From Lytechinus variegatus (lineage: Eukaryota > Echinodermata > Echinoidea > Temnopleuroida > Toxopneustidae): 64,000 nt of DNA. Shown in pieces: positions 1-10,793 of the stretch. Location of the stretch: positions 3,896,080 to 3,960,079 of the forward strand of contig NC_054748.1 in NCBI RefSeq assembly GCF_018143015.1. The letters are read 5' to 3'. The translations under genes were made by a program, and so were the position numbers. The notes below the pieces were generated by a model. The model saw only the letters and a program-made list of their open reading frames with translations, made no database searches and was not told the DNA's origin. Each line of letters begins with the position of its first letter. The stretch's first letter is position 1.

Positions 1-2
1 CT

Positions 3-246
3 CAAAGAGGTATGATCGATCCGATCAATCGTAACTCTGGAAATCCATCAGTGACGTAATTTTTTCTACGAAAAACTTGCACAATGTCCTCTGTACGGAA
101 AAAGAAGCGCAGTGAATTTTCAAGAAAACAACGAATGCATGAATAAACATCATAGCTGGAAAATATTTTGAACAAACATGCATAATAGATGTTGACGTTG
201 CTGGCCGTCCATAGTTACGATTGATCGGATCATTTGTAACTCTTTG
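3..246. mobile_element. Short inverted-repeat element (MITE), CAAAGAG family
   Basis: About 244 bp bounded by ~37-bp imperfect inverted repeats that begin CAAAGAG and contain GATCCGATCAATCGTAACT. The same element, 242 bp long, lies at 27423-27664, and a partial copy lies at 35430-35570. The reading frame across it on the minus strand follows the repeat and has no gene-like features, so I do not call it a gene. The superfamily is unknown; no target duplication is readable at the window edge. Confidence 0.7.
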
Positions 247-318
247 TAAAAAAGACGGCACCCTGGTGTAATTGGATTCAGGGGTAGGCAAAAAATTTGC
301 ACCCATTTGGGACTAGTT

Positions 319-822
319 TTAAGGGGAAGTTCACCCTGACAAAAACTTTATTGTAAAAATAGCAGAAAAAATAATAAAAAATATTGCCGAAGATTTGAGA
401 AAAATTCATCAAATAATTAAAAAGTTATTAGAATTTCAATTATTTGATTTGTGACGTCATATGCGAGCAGCATTCCTACATAGCGAATGGTAAAAAATCA
501 ATGAAATGTCATTTTCTCAGAAAATTGAAAATGGTTTTCACTGTACCTTTTGTATATCAATAGACAAATCATTTCACACCCGATCATGAATAGAAAACAA
601 AATTAAGTCATCAGGAACCATGCAAAATTTGAAATTCATGCATTTTATATTACATAACACATGGGGCAGCTGCTCGTTTATGACGTCACAAATCCAAAAC
701 TTTGAACTCTAATAACTTTCTTACTCTTTAACGGATTTTCCTCAAACCTTCACCAATATTTTTTACTATTTTTTCTGCTATTTTTGCAACAAAGTTTTCT
801 TCAGGGTGAACTTCCCCTTTAA
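319..822. mobile_element. Long-inverted-repeat MITE, family 1 (copy A)
   Basis: A ~505-bp element whose ends are inverted copies of AGGGGAAGTTCACCCTGA. The inverted homology runs on for about 100 bp or more, so the RNA or single strand would fold into a long hairpin. Related copies lie at 30392-30862 and 40636-41143, and a broken one spans 44571-45602. It has no coding capacity. The centre carries two TGACGTCA-like sites. Confidence 0.8.
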
Positions 823-922
823 CTCGACTTTCTTGCCCGATGCCCAATTAGTCTCCCTCTCTTGGTAGGCTCTATGAGAAGGGCAAGATCATGACTTCAC
901 AGAACTGGTTTCAATAAGATCA

Positions 923-1107
923 CATGTACATGTGCGATATTTGTCAGCGCATGGGGGCGCTGATTGCGTATTAAAAAGAAGTGTTAAGGTAACTTTACAA
1001 ATTTTGTCTCTATTTTCGTCTCTTTTCTGTTTTGTATTGTTGATGTAGTTGTTGTGATAGTCGTACCAGGAAGGGTGTTCTCTTAAGCTCCCCTCCCTGA
1101 TATGACA
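923..1107 (+). repeat. 5' LTR
   Basis: A 185-bp direct repeat shared with 7119-7303, from CATGTACATGTGCG to CTGATATGACA. By eye the two copies show no difference, which suggests a recent insertion. It is short for a Ty3-type LTR. Confidence 0.92.
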
Positions 1108-1109
1108 TA

Positions 1110-1127
1110 TGGGGGCTTGTCCGAAAT
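1110..1127 (+). other. Primer binding site, tRNA-Pro type
   Basis: TGGGGGCTTGTCCGAAAT begins two bases after the 5' LTR. It closely resembles the tRNA-Pro complement used by murine leukaemia virus (TGGGGGCTCGTCCGGGAT), so priming of minus-strand synthesis by tRNA-Pro is inferred. Confidence 0.7.
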
Positions 1128-1776
1128 ATGATTTTCCAAGCCATTTTCTTGCTCGGGTTGTGTCCGATCTCGCGTTGGTTTTTTGTGGTTGTCCCACGTA
1201 TCTAATTTGATGTCGGGTTTTTCTCTCTGCTTTGCTATGGCTTTTGCCTCCCAGTCTCTATGGGCTACGTCTGAGCTCTGTGCGTACATGTAGTTACGTA
1301 GCGTAGGCGTTATGATCTTGATTTTAGGATTTAGGTCTATTTATTAAATAGCTTGTACTGCAGTCGTTAATGGCTGGTGCTATTTGATATTTTTATTGTG
1401 CATTTTTTCCGCACTTTCTTCTAGGACATTTTTTCGTTGCGATACTGCTCTGTAAGTCTGTTCATTGCCTGGATAAGTTTGGCCGGTAACTGAATAGTCT
1501 TCAATTCGTAACGTTGTCTACTTCAATGATTTAGACCTATCCTTCTTTAATCAGGTCCTATGCCATTCTAGAGGAGTTTTTGGTGTGACTTTTTTTTGTC
1601 TCTTGTTAGACTGGATCATACTTGGCCTAAGCTAGTTTTGGTTTAGAAACTTCATCACATGACATTCTCATGATTTTTTTCATTTTTTTTAGACAGTGTA
1701 AAAGGTCTCCTAAATATTGCTGGATCTTCTTTCTTTTTGTTTATATTCCTTCTGTCACTTTACTCGATAGAGAAAT

Positions 1777-4700
1777 ATGGCTCAGTTTAACGCAGATACA
1801 TTTTTGGAGGAAGACCTTACACTCGTTCGCTTGCGTCAGCTGCGTAAAGATGATCTGATAGCGGTTGGACGAAAAATGTCGCTAGATCTTTCGGGTTTGA
1901 AGACTAAGGCAGAGCTATTTTCTGCTATTGCGGCCCGCGCAGAATTGATGCCTGAAAGTGTGAGTGGTGATTCTGATGATTGTGATGACAGAACTAAACT
2001 TGACAGTGATGGGGTACGGCTTGCACTGGCTCAGATTGAACTAGAAGAAAGAAGAGATAGGCTGAGAGCTGCTGAGCATGAGAGGGAAATGGAAAGGAAG
2101 CGACTGGAGTTTGAGATGATGCGTCATAGTGAAATGGTGTCTCAGAGTGGGCAGTTGGGTGAGAGAGAGAAAAGGTCGATGGAAGCTGGGTTCTCTGCCA
2201 GGGTAAAGCTTATTCCACAGTATGATGAGACTGATTTAGACTCGTTCTTTCTTTTGTTTGAGAGGGTGGCTAGAAAAATGGAATGGCCTGAAAGTGACTG
2301 GGCTTTGCTCATTCAGCAAGTCATTTCAGGCAAGGCACAGTCTGTCGTGTCTGCATTGAGCTATGATCATGCTTTTGATTATTGGAAAATGAAAGATGCC
2401 ATCCTTCAGGCATTTGAGCTAGTCCCAGAGGCATACCGTCAGATGTTTCGTGATCTCAAGAGGGATCCTGCAGAGACTTGTGTTGAGTTTGCACGTCGCA
2501 AAGAGGTTGCATTTGATAGATGGATCCGGTCTCTGAGAATTGAGATGACATATGAATCACTGCGTGAGGTTGTTTTAATTGATGAGTTCACAAGATGCAT
2601 GTCCCGTGATGTTAAAACATACATGAATGATCATGCTGTTGTTAGTGTCAGAAATGCAGCAATGTTGGCAGATGGGTATGAATTGTCACATAGAAGTAGC
2701 GCGTCGCAGCTTCAACCTCCTAGTCCGTTAGCGAGTGGTTTTGGTTGGAGTAAGTCCGAGACATTACATAAGGACGTGGAGAGGTCAAAGTCACCAAAGA
2801 GTAAGTTGAGTGGTGGTAGCCAGTCTAATGGTTTTAGACCAGAGGGCAGGTTGTTTTGTGCATACTGTAAGAAGGATGGGCACCTTGTTTCTCACTGTCA
2901 GAAACTAAAGGACAAGAATACTGGTCAGAATAAAGTCCAGGCCAGCGGTTTTGTACGGCCGGCTACGGTTTGTGTGGGAGACCCTGTGTGTGTTGATGGG
3001 GGGAAGCACAAGTTTCATGATGGGGTGGATGAAGGATACAAGGAATTTATTTCTGATGGCACGGTGAAGTTCACTGTTGATGGTGAAGAATTTCCTGTTG
3101 TGATTTTGAGAGATACTGGCTCTGTTCAGACGTTATTAATTGCTGATGAGTCATCCTTGGAATCTTGTTTCACGGGCATGAGAACTCTGATCCAAGATGT
3201 GAATGAAGGTTTCAAATCTGTTCCTCTGTATGATGTAGAACTTTGTAGTGGGCTGGTTTCTGGGAGAGTGACAGTTGGCATTGTTTCTCGATTGCCTATG
3301 AAGGGAATCACAATGCTGCTTGGCAATGATTTGGCTGGAGGTAAGGTGCAGCCATCTACTGTTTTGAGTGACGTGCCGGTAGTGGATTCCAAGACAGAGG
3401 CTTTGAAAACAGCTATCCCGGGTATTTTTCCATCTTGTGCGGTTACCAGGGCACAGGCTATGGCAGGGCGAGATGAGAGAGAGGTTGAACATGTTGGTGA
3501 CATAGATTTAGGGGATACAGTTTTTAGAGATCTGAGTGAGAGTATGAATAGTCAGTCTGGTGATGATAGGACTATTTTCAGCCAGCCTGCCTTGATTGCA
3601 GCCCAACAGTCAGCTGCGGACTTGAAAGGTTTGTATCGTGTTGCTCTGACAGCAGGAGAGGCAGAGAAGGTCTCACAGTGTTATTACATTAAGTCTGGTG
3701 TGTTGATGCGGAAATGGTGTCCTCCTGGTCGCCCAGCTGATGAAGATTGGGTGGCCGTGGATCAGGTTGTTGTCCCGCCTCAGTATCGAGCAGAGATTCT
3801 AAGGTTAGCTCATGATATTCCCCTTGCTGGACACCTAGGTGTGAGGAAGACAGTGGCCAGGATTAGGGCCCATTTCTACTGGCCTGGGCTTAGGAAGTGT
3901 GTGTCTGAGTATTGTAAGTCATGTCATGTCTGTCAGGTGGTGGGCAAGCCACAACATCACATCAAGCCAGCCCCACTTATTCCAATTCCTGTTTTTCCTG
4001 AACCATTTAGCCGTGTATTGATAGATTGTGTTGGCCCATTGCCAAAAACCAAGGCAGGTTATCAGTACTTGCTTACTGTCATGGATTCAACCACACGCTT
4101 TCCAGAAGCTTTTCCATTGAGGAACATTAAGGCTAAGACAGTTATTGATGCCCTCTTGGTGTTTTTCACACGCTATGGACTCCCTCAAGACATCCAGTCG
4201 GATAGGGGTTCTAATTTCACATCTAGTGTATTCCAGGAAGTGATGCATCAATTAGGAATCAAGCAGGTGAACTCATCACCTTACCACCCACAGTCGCAGG
4301 GTGCCCTTGAGAGATACCATCAGACCTTAAAGACAATGATCAAGTCTTACTGCTCTGAGAACACTGGAGACTGGGAAAAGGGTATTCCTTTCCTCTTATT
4401 TGCTTCTCGTGATACTCCTAATGAATCTACAGGATTCACCCCATTTGAGCTTGTGTTTGGCCATGAGCCAAGAGGTCCTCTCAAGGTAGTGAAGGAGCAC
4501 ATGTTGTCAGAGTCTGAGGTGGAGAGTGGGAATGTGCTAGATTATGTGTCACAATTTCGCGAAAGACTCTTGAGGGCGTGTGAACTCGCGGGGGAACATT
4601 TGAGGTCGTCTCAAGGTGTAATGAAGGCCCGTGCAGATAAGAAGGCAGAACCTCGCTCATTCGAGCCTGGTAGCAAAGTCCTTGTGTTACTGCCCATCCA

Positions 4701-6372
4701 GGGTGAACCTCTCAGAGCTAAGTTCAGTGGGCCATATGTGGTAGAGAAGAACTTGGGTAAGGAAACCTATCTAGTGAGTACTCCAGACAGGAGAAAAACA
4801 AAGAGGGTTTGCCACATTAATATGCTGAAGAAGTATTATGATCGTGACGAGGTGGCGACAGTTGCTGTTGTTTGTGAAAAGGCAGCAGAACATATTCCTG
4901 GAGAACTTGAAATCCCAGTGGAAGCGGAGATTGGTGAAGGGATGTCTGGAAAGGTGAATAATTCACATGTGATGGCTAATCCCGCAAAGATATTGGGTCA
5001 TCTATCAGATTTTGAACAGCAGGATGTAGTACAAATACTTCTTGATTACCCTGAAGTATGTGGAGATAAGTTGGGATATACCGGAGAGGCTATTCATGAT
5101 GTTGATGTAGGCGATCATCTGCCTATTAAACAACATCCCTACCGTTTGAATCCAAGAAAGAAGAGCCAAGTGCGGAAGGAACTTGAGTATATGCTTGCAT
5201 GTGGTGTCATTGAGCCTAGTCAGAGCTGTTGGAGCTCACCTGTAGTTCTTGTTCCAAAACCAGATGGGAGTCAGCGTTTTTGCATTGACTACAGGAAAGT
5301 TAATGCTGTAACAAAACCTGACTCGTTTCCGCTACCTCGTATTGAGGATTGCATTGATCAGATTGGCAATGCAAGGTATATCACAAAGCTGGATCTGATG
5401 AAAGGTTATTGGCAGGTGCCATTAACAGAGAGGGCAAGGGAAATCTCTGCATTTGTTACCCCGCAGGGGTTATTCCAGTGTCGGGTTATGCCCTTTGGCA
5501 TGCGGAATGCTCCAGCGACATTTCAACGGCTCATGAATTGTGTAATTGCAGGACTTGACAATGTTGTAGTATATCTTGATGATATTCTAGTAGTTAGTGA
5601 TACCTGGTCAGATCATCTAACTTGCTTGAGAGATGTGTTTGTCAGATTGACCAAGGCAGGACTTGTTGTGAATTTGTCAAAGTGTGAATTTGCGCAGGCG
5701 ACAGTTACTTACTTGGGTCATGTAGTAGGGCATGGATGCGTTGCCCCACGAGAGGCAAAGGTCCAAGCTATTGTGGATTTCCCTGCCCCTTCCACAAAGA
5801 AGGAGGTGATGAGGTTTCTGGGCATGTGTGGATTTTACCGCAAGTTTGTTCCTAATTTCAGTGACATTGTTGTTCCTCTTACAGATCTACTCAAGAAGGG
5901 GACTAAGTTTGATTGGACCAAACCCTGTGAGATTGCCTTTCAGAAATTGAAAGCTGTTCTGATCTCAAAGCCTGTGTTGCAGGCTCCTAATTTTGAGCAT
6001 CCGTTCCTACTGGCCACTGATGCAAGTGAGGTAGGAGTTGGTGCAGTTCTCCTTCAGTTGGATGAAGAGGGTTTCATGAAACCTGTGAGCTACTTTTCGA
6101 AGAAGCTTGATGTACACCAGCAAAGATACTCTACGGTAGAGAAGGAGTGCCTAGGTCTGGTGCTGGCAGTTCAACACTTTGATGTGTATTTGAGTAGCTG
6201 CCCTGATGTGACCGTTTTCACGGATCACAATCCACTAACCTTCCTCGAAAGGTTTAGGAACAAGAATCAGAGACTGTTCCGTTGGAGTCTGTTTCTTCAG
6301 CCTTATGGGCTGAACGTGACTCATATCAAAGGAAATGACAATGTTATTGCGGATACGCTTTCTAGAGTTTAG
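1777..6372 (+). CDS. Gag-pol polyprotein of the Gmr1-like element (1531 aa)
   Basis: A single open frame with these parts in order: a charged coiled-coil stretch (about residues 78-123); a gag region with SCAN-like helices (about 135-300); a CCHC zinc knuckle (C361, C364, H369, C374); an aspartic protease motif D446-T-G; an integrase HHCC zinc finger (H679, H686, C716, C719); the integrase core D750, D809, E845 with D-X35-E spacing; reverse transcriptase from about 1109 with YLDD at 1266-1269; and RNase H from about 1405 (D1415) to the end. The start follows a ~670-base leader after the LTR. Gag and pol share one frame without a visible shift or stop. Integrase before reverse transcriptase separates it from ordinary Ty3 elements. 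Confidence 0.95.
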   Translation: MAQFNADTFLEEDLTLVRLRQLRKDDLIAVGRKMSLDLSGLKTKAELFSAIAARAELMPESVSGDSDDCDDRTKLDSDGVRLALAQIELEERRDRLRAAEHEREMERKRLEFEMMRHSEMVSQSGQLGEREKRSMEAGFSARVKLIPQYDETDLDSFFLLFERVARKMEWPESDWALLIQQVISGKAQSVVSALSYDHAFDYWKMKDAILQAFELVPEAYRQMFRDLKRDPAETCVEFARRKEVAFDRWIRSLRIEMTYESLREVVLIDEFTRCMSRDVKTYMNDHAVVSVRNAAMLADGYELSHRSSASQLQPPSPLASGFGWSKSETLHKDVERSKSPKSKLSGGSQSNGFRPEGRLFCAYCKKDGHLVSHCQKLKDKNTGQNKVQASGFVRPATVCVGDPVCVDGGKHKFHDGVDEGYKEFISDGTVKFTVDGEEFPVVILRDTGSVQTLLIADESSLESCFTGMRTLIQDVNEGFKSVPLYDVELCSGLVSGRVTVGIVSRLPMKGITMLLGNDLAGGKVQPSTVLSDVPVVDSKTEALKTAIPGIFPSCAVTRAQAMAGRDEREVEHVGDIDLGDTVFRDLSESMNSQSGDDRTIFSQPALIAAQQSAADLKGLYRVALTAGEAEKVSQCYYIKSGVLMRKWCPPGRPADEDWVAVDQVVVPPQYRAEILRLAHDIPLAGHLGVRKTVARIRAHFYWPGLRKCVSEYCKSCHVCQVVGKPQHHIKPAPLIPIPVFPEPFSRVLIDCVGPLPKTKAGYQYLLTVMDSTTRFPEAFPLRNIKAKTVIDALLVFFTRYGLPQDIQSDRGSNFTSSVFQEVMHQLGIKQVNSSPYHPQSQGALERYHQTLKTMIKSYCSENTGDWEKGIPFLLFASRDTPNESTGFTPFELVFGHEPRGPLKVVKEHMLSESEVESGNVLDYVSQFRERLLRACELAGEHLRSSQGVMKARADKKAEPRSFEPGSKVLVLLPIQGEPLRAKFSGPYVVEKNLGKETYLVSTPDRRKTKRVCHINMLKKYYDRDEVATVAVVCEKAAEHIPGELEIPVEAEIGEGMSGKVNNSHVMANPAKILGHLSDFEQQDVVQILLDYPEVCGDKLGYTGEAIHDVDVGDHLPIKQHPYRLNPRKKSQVRKELEYMLACGVIEPSQSCWSSPVVLVPKPDGSQRFCIDYRKVNAVTKPDSFPLPRIEDCIDQIGNARYITKLDLMKGYWQVPLTERAREISAFVTPQGLFQCRVMPFGMRNAPATFQRLMNCVIAGLDNVVVYLDDILVVSDTWSDHLTCLRDVFVRLTKAGLVVNLSKCEFAQATVTYLGHVVGHGCVAPREAKVQAIVDFPAPSTKKEVMRFLGMCGFYRKFVPNFSDIVVPLTDLLKKGTKFDWTKPCEIAFQKLKAVLISKPVLQAPNFEHPFLLATDASEVGVGAVLLQLDEEGFMKPVSYFSKKLDVHQQRYSTVEKECLGLVLAVQHFDVYLSSCPDVTVFTDHNPLTFLERFRNKNQRLFRWSLFLQPYGLNVTHIKGNDNVIADTLSRV

Positions 6373-7118
6373 ACAAATCTACAGTCAATTGCCAAATAAC
6401 CTCCTTAGAAACAACAAACAAAACAATAATAAAAAAAACCCCGGAAAGCTGCAAACCGGTCGTTAACTAGTATTCACATAATAACAAAAAATAACACTAA
6501 CAATAATAATAATTTTAAAAGAAAAGTGATTTTCTTTTTTTTTACTCCATTATCCAGGTGGTCAAGCAATGTTTTGAGATGAATGTCTATAATAGTTTAT
6601 TAATAACTATCTTTTAATGACAAAAAAAATTCGATATATCAATTACATGGAACAATTCATTTTGTTCTAACAAGTCTACATATTCTAACTCTTGTTCTCT
6701 TCATTATTTATTTTTTCTCTCTTCAGGTTCTGCATTTGTAAACATGAAGCTGGATCAAAGTTCTTGCATTGAAGGACTTAATTTCATTTTTTATGTTGCT
6801 ATGGAAAGGTTATATATATATATGTATATAAAAAGACAAAAAAGTCTTGCAGAGTTAAGTCACCTTGTTGTATTGGCATATGTTTTTTTTCACGTGATAT
6901 TAGAATTCCAAAGGTAAATCCAGCTTGTTATTGACTGAAGTTTTCTACATCTCTTTTTGTAAAGGTTTATAATGATACGTCTTGACTACACACTTGGATG
7001 GATTGTGTTTGTTTTCATATTACTCGTTCTTCTGAGTGTTATAATGTTATTTCAACATGCTTCTTTAAATGAAGGAAAGTTAAATTGCTATAACTTTCTT
7101 TTAAGGGGGGAGGTATGT

Positions 7119-7303
7119 CATGTACATGTGCGATATTTGTCAGCGCATGGGGGCGCTGATTGCGTATTAAAAAGAAGTGTTAAGGTAACTTTACAAATTT
7201 TGTCTCTATTTTCGTCTCTTTTCTGTTTTGTATTGTTGATGTAGTTGTTGTGATAGTCGTACCAGGAAGGGTGTTCTCTTAAGCTCCCCTCCCTGATATG
7301 ACA
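7119..7303 (+). repeat. 3' LTR, preceded by a polypurine tract
   Basis: Second copy of the 185-bp LTR. A purine run (AAGGGGGGAGG, about 7103-7113) lies just upstream and is the likely plus-strand primer site. Between the end of the polyprotein (6372) and this point are about 730 bases of AT-rich DNA with no gene that I recognise. Confidence 0.92.
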
Positions 7304-8524
7304 AAGAGCAGAAAAAAATACTTGTAAAAGTTTAGCATCAAGATTCATCATAATTCCATCATAATTCCATCATATATTAACAGATTTATGGACTGTTTAA
7401 TGTTGATTTTGTGATGTCACTTGAAAGCAGCCCTCCTATCATTTTTTTCTTAATTCCCACTTTCTTTAAAAATTGGCAAATCATTTTTCTTGGACATTTC
7501 ATATTACATGTTCTGTACCTGCTTCTACATGTATAAGAAACATATTTCCATTAATCATAAAAGTGAGAATTAATGGAATTGATATATGCCCATGATGACC
7601 AGACGTCCCATATTTCCCAGATCGTTCCATATTTTGTTCCTTTGTCCCGCCGTCCTGACAAACCCTTCCCGGGATGCCTATTTGTCTCATATTTCAGAAT
7701 ATTGAACCAAACACAATACATCTTTCATTTCTATCCTTTCTTCATTCTATCCTTCCTGCTTGCCTTTTTTTCCATCTATCTTTATTTCCAATCTTTCCAA
7801 GCTTTCTTTCCTGATCCTTTCCCTCTTTCTGTTCATTTTTTCCATCTATCTTTATTTCCAATCTTTCCTAGCTTTCTTTCCTGATCCTTTCCCTCTTTCT
7901 GTTCATTTTTCTTTCTTTCCATTTTTCTTTCTTTCCTTCTTTCACTTTCCTTCTTTTTTTCAAAATTTCCTTTATTTCCTTTCTTCTTTCTTTCCTTAAA
8001 CTCTTCTTTACTTTCTTCTTTCCTCTCTGTTCTTTCTGTCCCTCCATTATTTTCTTTTTTTATTCTCTCCTCCCTCTCATCCTTTCATTCTTTTTCCATT
8101 TTTCCTTCTAGTTTTATGTCATCGTACATGTATATTCAAGTATTGAATATACAATGACATAAAAATTTTATATATAACTTTCATTCTCAAATGGATATTC
8201 ATCAAATATTCAAGTATTTTTTGCAACAATAACTCCTTTATTGTTAGGGTGCCAGAACTTTGCATTTGGATTCCATCAGAAAATCACAATGTTATATGCA
8301 ACACAAGATTCTGAATGTGATTCAGGTGAACATTTATTAAAATCCTACGATTGTAAACATATAAAATAATATACCACCACATAAACGATTGCAAAGATAG
8401 AATAAGACGCTACCATTAAAACTACAGTAAACACCTGTCTATCAAGGCTGCCCATGGGAAACAGAAAAAAAAGTGGTCACTATTAGACAGGGGTTTTTTT
8501 TACTCTGGACAGGTTTGATTGTGT
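7304..8524. repeat. Gene-free stretch with a CT-rich tract and a 70-bp tandem duplication
   Basis: From about 7730 to 8110 the plus strand is almost pure C and T. Within it a ~70-bp unit (TTTCCATCTATCTTTATT... to ...CTTTCTGTTCATT) is repeated twice in tandem at about 7768-7910. The rest is AT-rich and featureless to me. Reading frames here simply follow the low-complexity DNA. Confidence 0.75.
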
Positions 8525-8841
8525 GGCCCGTATTCTGAAGTCGGGTTTAATTTAAACTCTGGTCCGAAGTTGTGGTCTAACTATGGATGGCCGATTGCGA
8601 AATAAATCTCTAGCAGTAGAGGTTCATAATATAAATTCTTGAACCGCAAATCATTTTTTACTGTCGGGGGGAGAATGCATACAAAGATATTTGTCTTCAC
8701 TGTTAAAGACTTGGTGAAAGAGCACAGCACACAAAGACACATACCATGTGAAGAAATTTTGACACGTTTGGCTTCCCATAATTTTAGCACAGAGTTTATA
8801 GACCATGGTCTAAGTTAAAAACCGACTTCAGAATATGGGCC
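8525..8841. mobile_element. MITE, family 4 (GGCCCGTATTCTGAAG)
   Basis: A ~317-bp element with inverted ends GGCCCGTATTCTGAAGTC and GACTTCAGAATATGGGCC. Further copies, in varying state, lie at 18347-18650, about 21229-21513 and about 37925-38243, with a split copy at 62252-63175 and a fragment near 61100. No coding capacity. Confidence 0.8.
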
Positions 8842-9790
8842 TATGTGTTTTCCTTTTGTTGTTCATGACATCGATGTGCTCTGCAAATGGCAAAAGCAGA
8901 CAAAGATAAAAGAAAAACGCTGAAGAGAAAGATACATGTACTTTAAAAATGGACATACTGAAGCTTTTCAACATGCTTTCATCGGAGTAAAATCGCATGA
9001 ATGACTAGAACGCCAGAGCGAAATAATCTATAATAGAACTGAAAGTGACAATGGACACTAAATGGTGAGCTGTGACTAGCTGTCAAGGTACACAATATAG
9101 GCTCCCCTGTACTACTACACTGTATATCATAACCTTTTTAGTAAGATAAAGCTCACCATTGCTACCTCAAGTATCTGAATATGATATTAATACTGCATTT
9201 CACCTATTTCAAGAACCCTGTTTAAGGATTTCCAATAAATACAAAATTAAATTCATGTTTAAATCAATGGGGGATTTCAAGTTCAGTGTTGATCTATTAG
9301 TATTGGTGTTAAATCAATCTTTACATGAGAACACCAAACATAAAATGAAGATGATCCTGAAGTCACTTACATGTACTTGTGTTTGAGATGTCAATAATGT
9401 GATATGGATCAGTTTTACAAACTCAGAACAGATTTTGGAGCAAGGGGAAGCAATCCCAATTCCAACACCGCACTTGAAATCATCTACTATACAACTGAAA
9501 ATAGCACTTCATCTCAAAGTATACCCCTTTACAAAATGTTGCGGCACTCGCAATCGGCGGCCGAGATCTCTCAAGGGGGCAAAATCTCCCCTCCCACCCC
9601 TTGGGTTTGATGGGTCCAAATAACTCGACTCTATTCGGGTTAATGATTAGCACAAAATGTATTCTAGTTCCTTTTGAATTAATAGGTAACTAAAAGATAA
9701 CCGGCCTTTACAAATTGTATGACAGTATACAAATGGCGAATAGGCATGAGTGCGATGGTGCGAGATTTCGCATGAGGTGAAAGAAAGATG

Positions 9791-9828
9791 CTCTATTCAA
9801 CGAGGCGTTAGCCGAGTTGAATAGAGCG
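9791..9828. repeat. Hairpin with the AACGAGGCGTTAGCCGAGTT core
   Basis: An almost perfect palindrome: CTCTATTCAACGAGGCG, a very short loop, then the complementary arm ending TTGAATAGAG. The same core in a different arm (GATCCATTCAACGAGGCG) forms a hairpin at 39748-39784. Both sit inside larger non-coding repeats, so this is probably the conserved module of a foldback element. Confidence 0.7.
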
Positions 9829-10590
9829 TGTCTTTCTTTCACCGAATGCAAAATCTCACACCATTGCACGAATAAGAATATTCGCTATTTGTGTTGTACA
9901 ACGCCTCAGAATCTAGTAAAAATATGAAAAAACAATAGTTTTTCCCACCAGTAATCTATAAGGGAGCAAAAATATTGAAAGCAAAAAGCAAAATCCCACA
10001 AGCCGGGCCCACAGGCGTACATGATCTTGGACAGCATTGCGCATTTAGCCAGCGGGCTTATTCAATGAAATCGCATTGTGACGTCACCTCCTACAGCCGT
10101 GCAATGGTAGATTTTGGGCGGTACATTTTGGATGGTACGTCTTGTGTGCAACGGTACGAATGTGTGACATTCAGCCTCCCATTTGATCGCGTACAACAAG
10201 CTAAGTAGGCGTTGTACAATAATAATGGATGCATGTACATATCATTTATGTTTCCATGCTAAATTTAAACAAGGAATGACCATGAAATGCAAAATATCAG
10301 CCATACAGTTAAAAATACATTAGTTAGAAATTGAAAATGTACGAGTATACAATCAAGACTAATAACAAAGCTATAATTTCACTAAACTATGCTATAACAA
10401 ACATTTAATTTGAAAGACATTACCGACTAGTATTAAATGTACATGTATTTCCTTTGCGTTATGAGAGCATCTTGTACATCATATGAAGCCATTATGGCAC
10501 AATCAGTTTGAACAGCACCATGTGACCTAAACTACTCGTTCAGTACCTGCATCATTACCCACAATGCAACATTTTGATCATATAGTCTTA

Positions 10591-10793
10591 GGGGCTGTTG
10601 CATTAAGAAAATATTTGCAATCAATTATAAACTTCAAGTGCAAATTTAGATGTGATTAATCAATTATAACTAAAGCAAATCTTTTTACACTTGCTAACAC
10701 ATGAAGAAGACAAGCGATCATCTGCAAATTTGCCGTTAATTGCACGACTTATGATTGAGTTGTGTAATTATAATTGAGAGAGTCAAAAGGGGC
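10591..10793. mobile_element. MITE of the GGGGCTGTTGCA type
   Basis: About 200 bp from GGGGCTGTTGCATTAAG to AAAAGGGGCC, with internal TTTGCAATCAATT-like segments also found in the element at 12070-12372. The ends are weakly inverted. No coding capacity. Confidence 0.5.

Larger units (their letters stand above)
923..7303 (+). mobile_element. Gmr1-like Ty3 LTR retroelement, apparently whole
   Basis: A 6.4-kb element with two 185-bp LTRs that read as identical by eye, a tRNA-Pro-type primer site, one long gag-pol frame and a purine-rich tract just before the 3' LTR. Domain order is gag, protease, integrase, reverse transcriptase, RNase H. That Copia-like order in a Ty3-type pol is the mark of the Gmr1 group. 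No break is visible in the frame, so it looks whole and young. I see no clear target-site duplication. The unmatched bases at the outer edges leave the exact termini uncertain by a few bases. Confidence 0.93.

Noticed and set aside
25-306. 93-codon minus-strand frame at the window start
   Set aside because: It lies almost wholly within a CAAAGAG-type MITE that recurs without a conserved frame at 27.4 kb.
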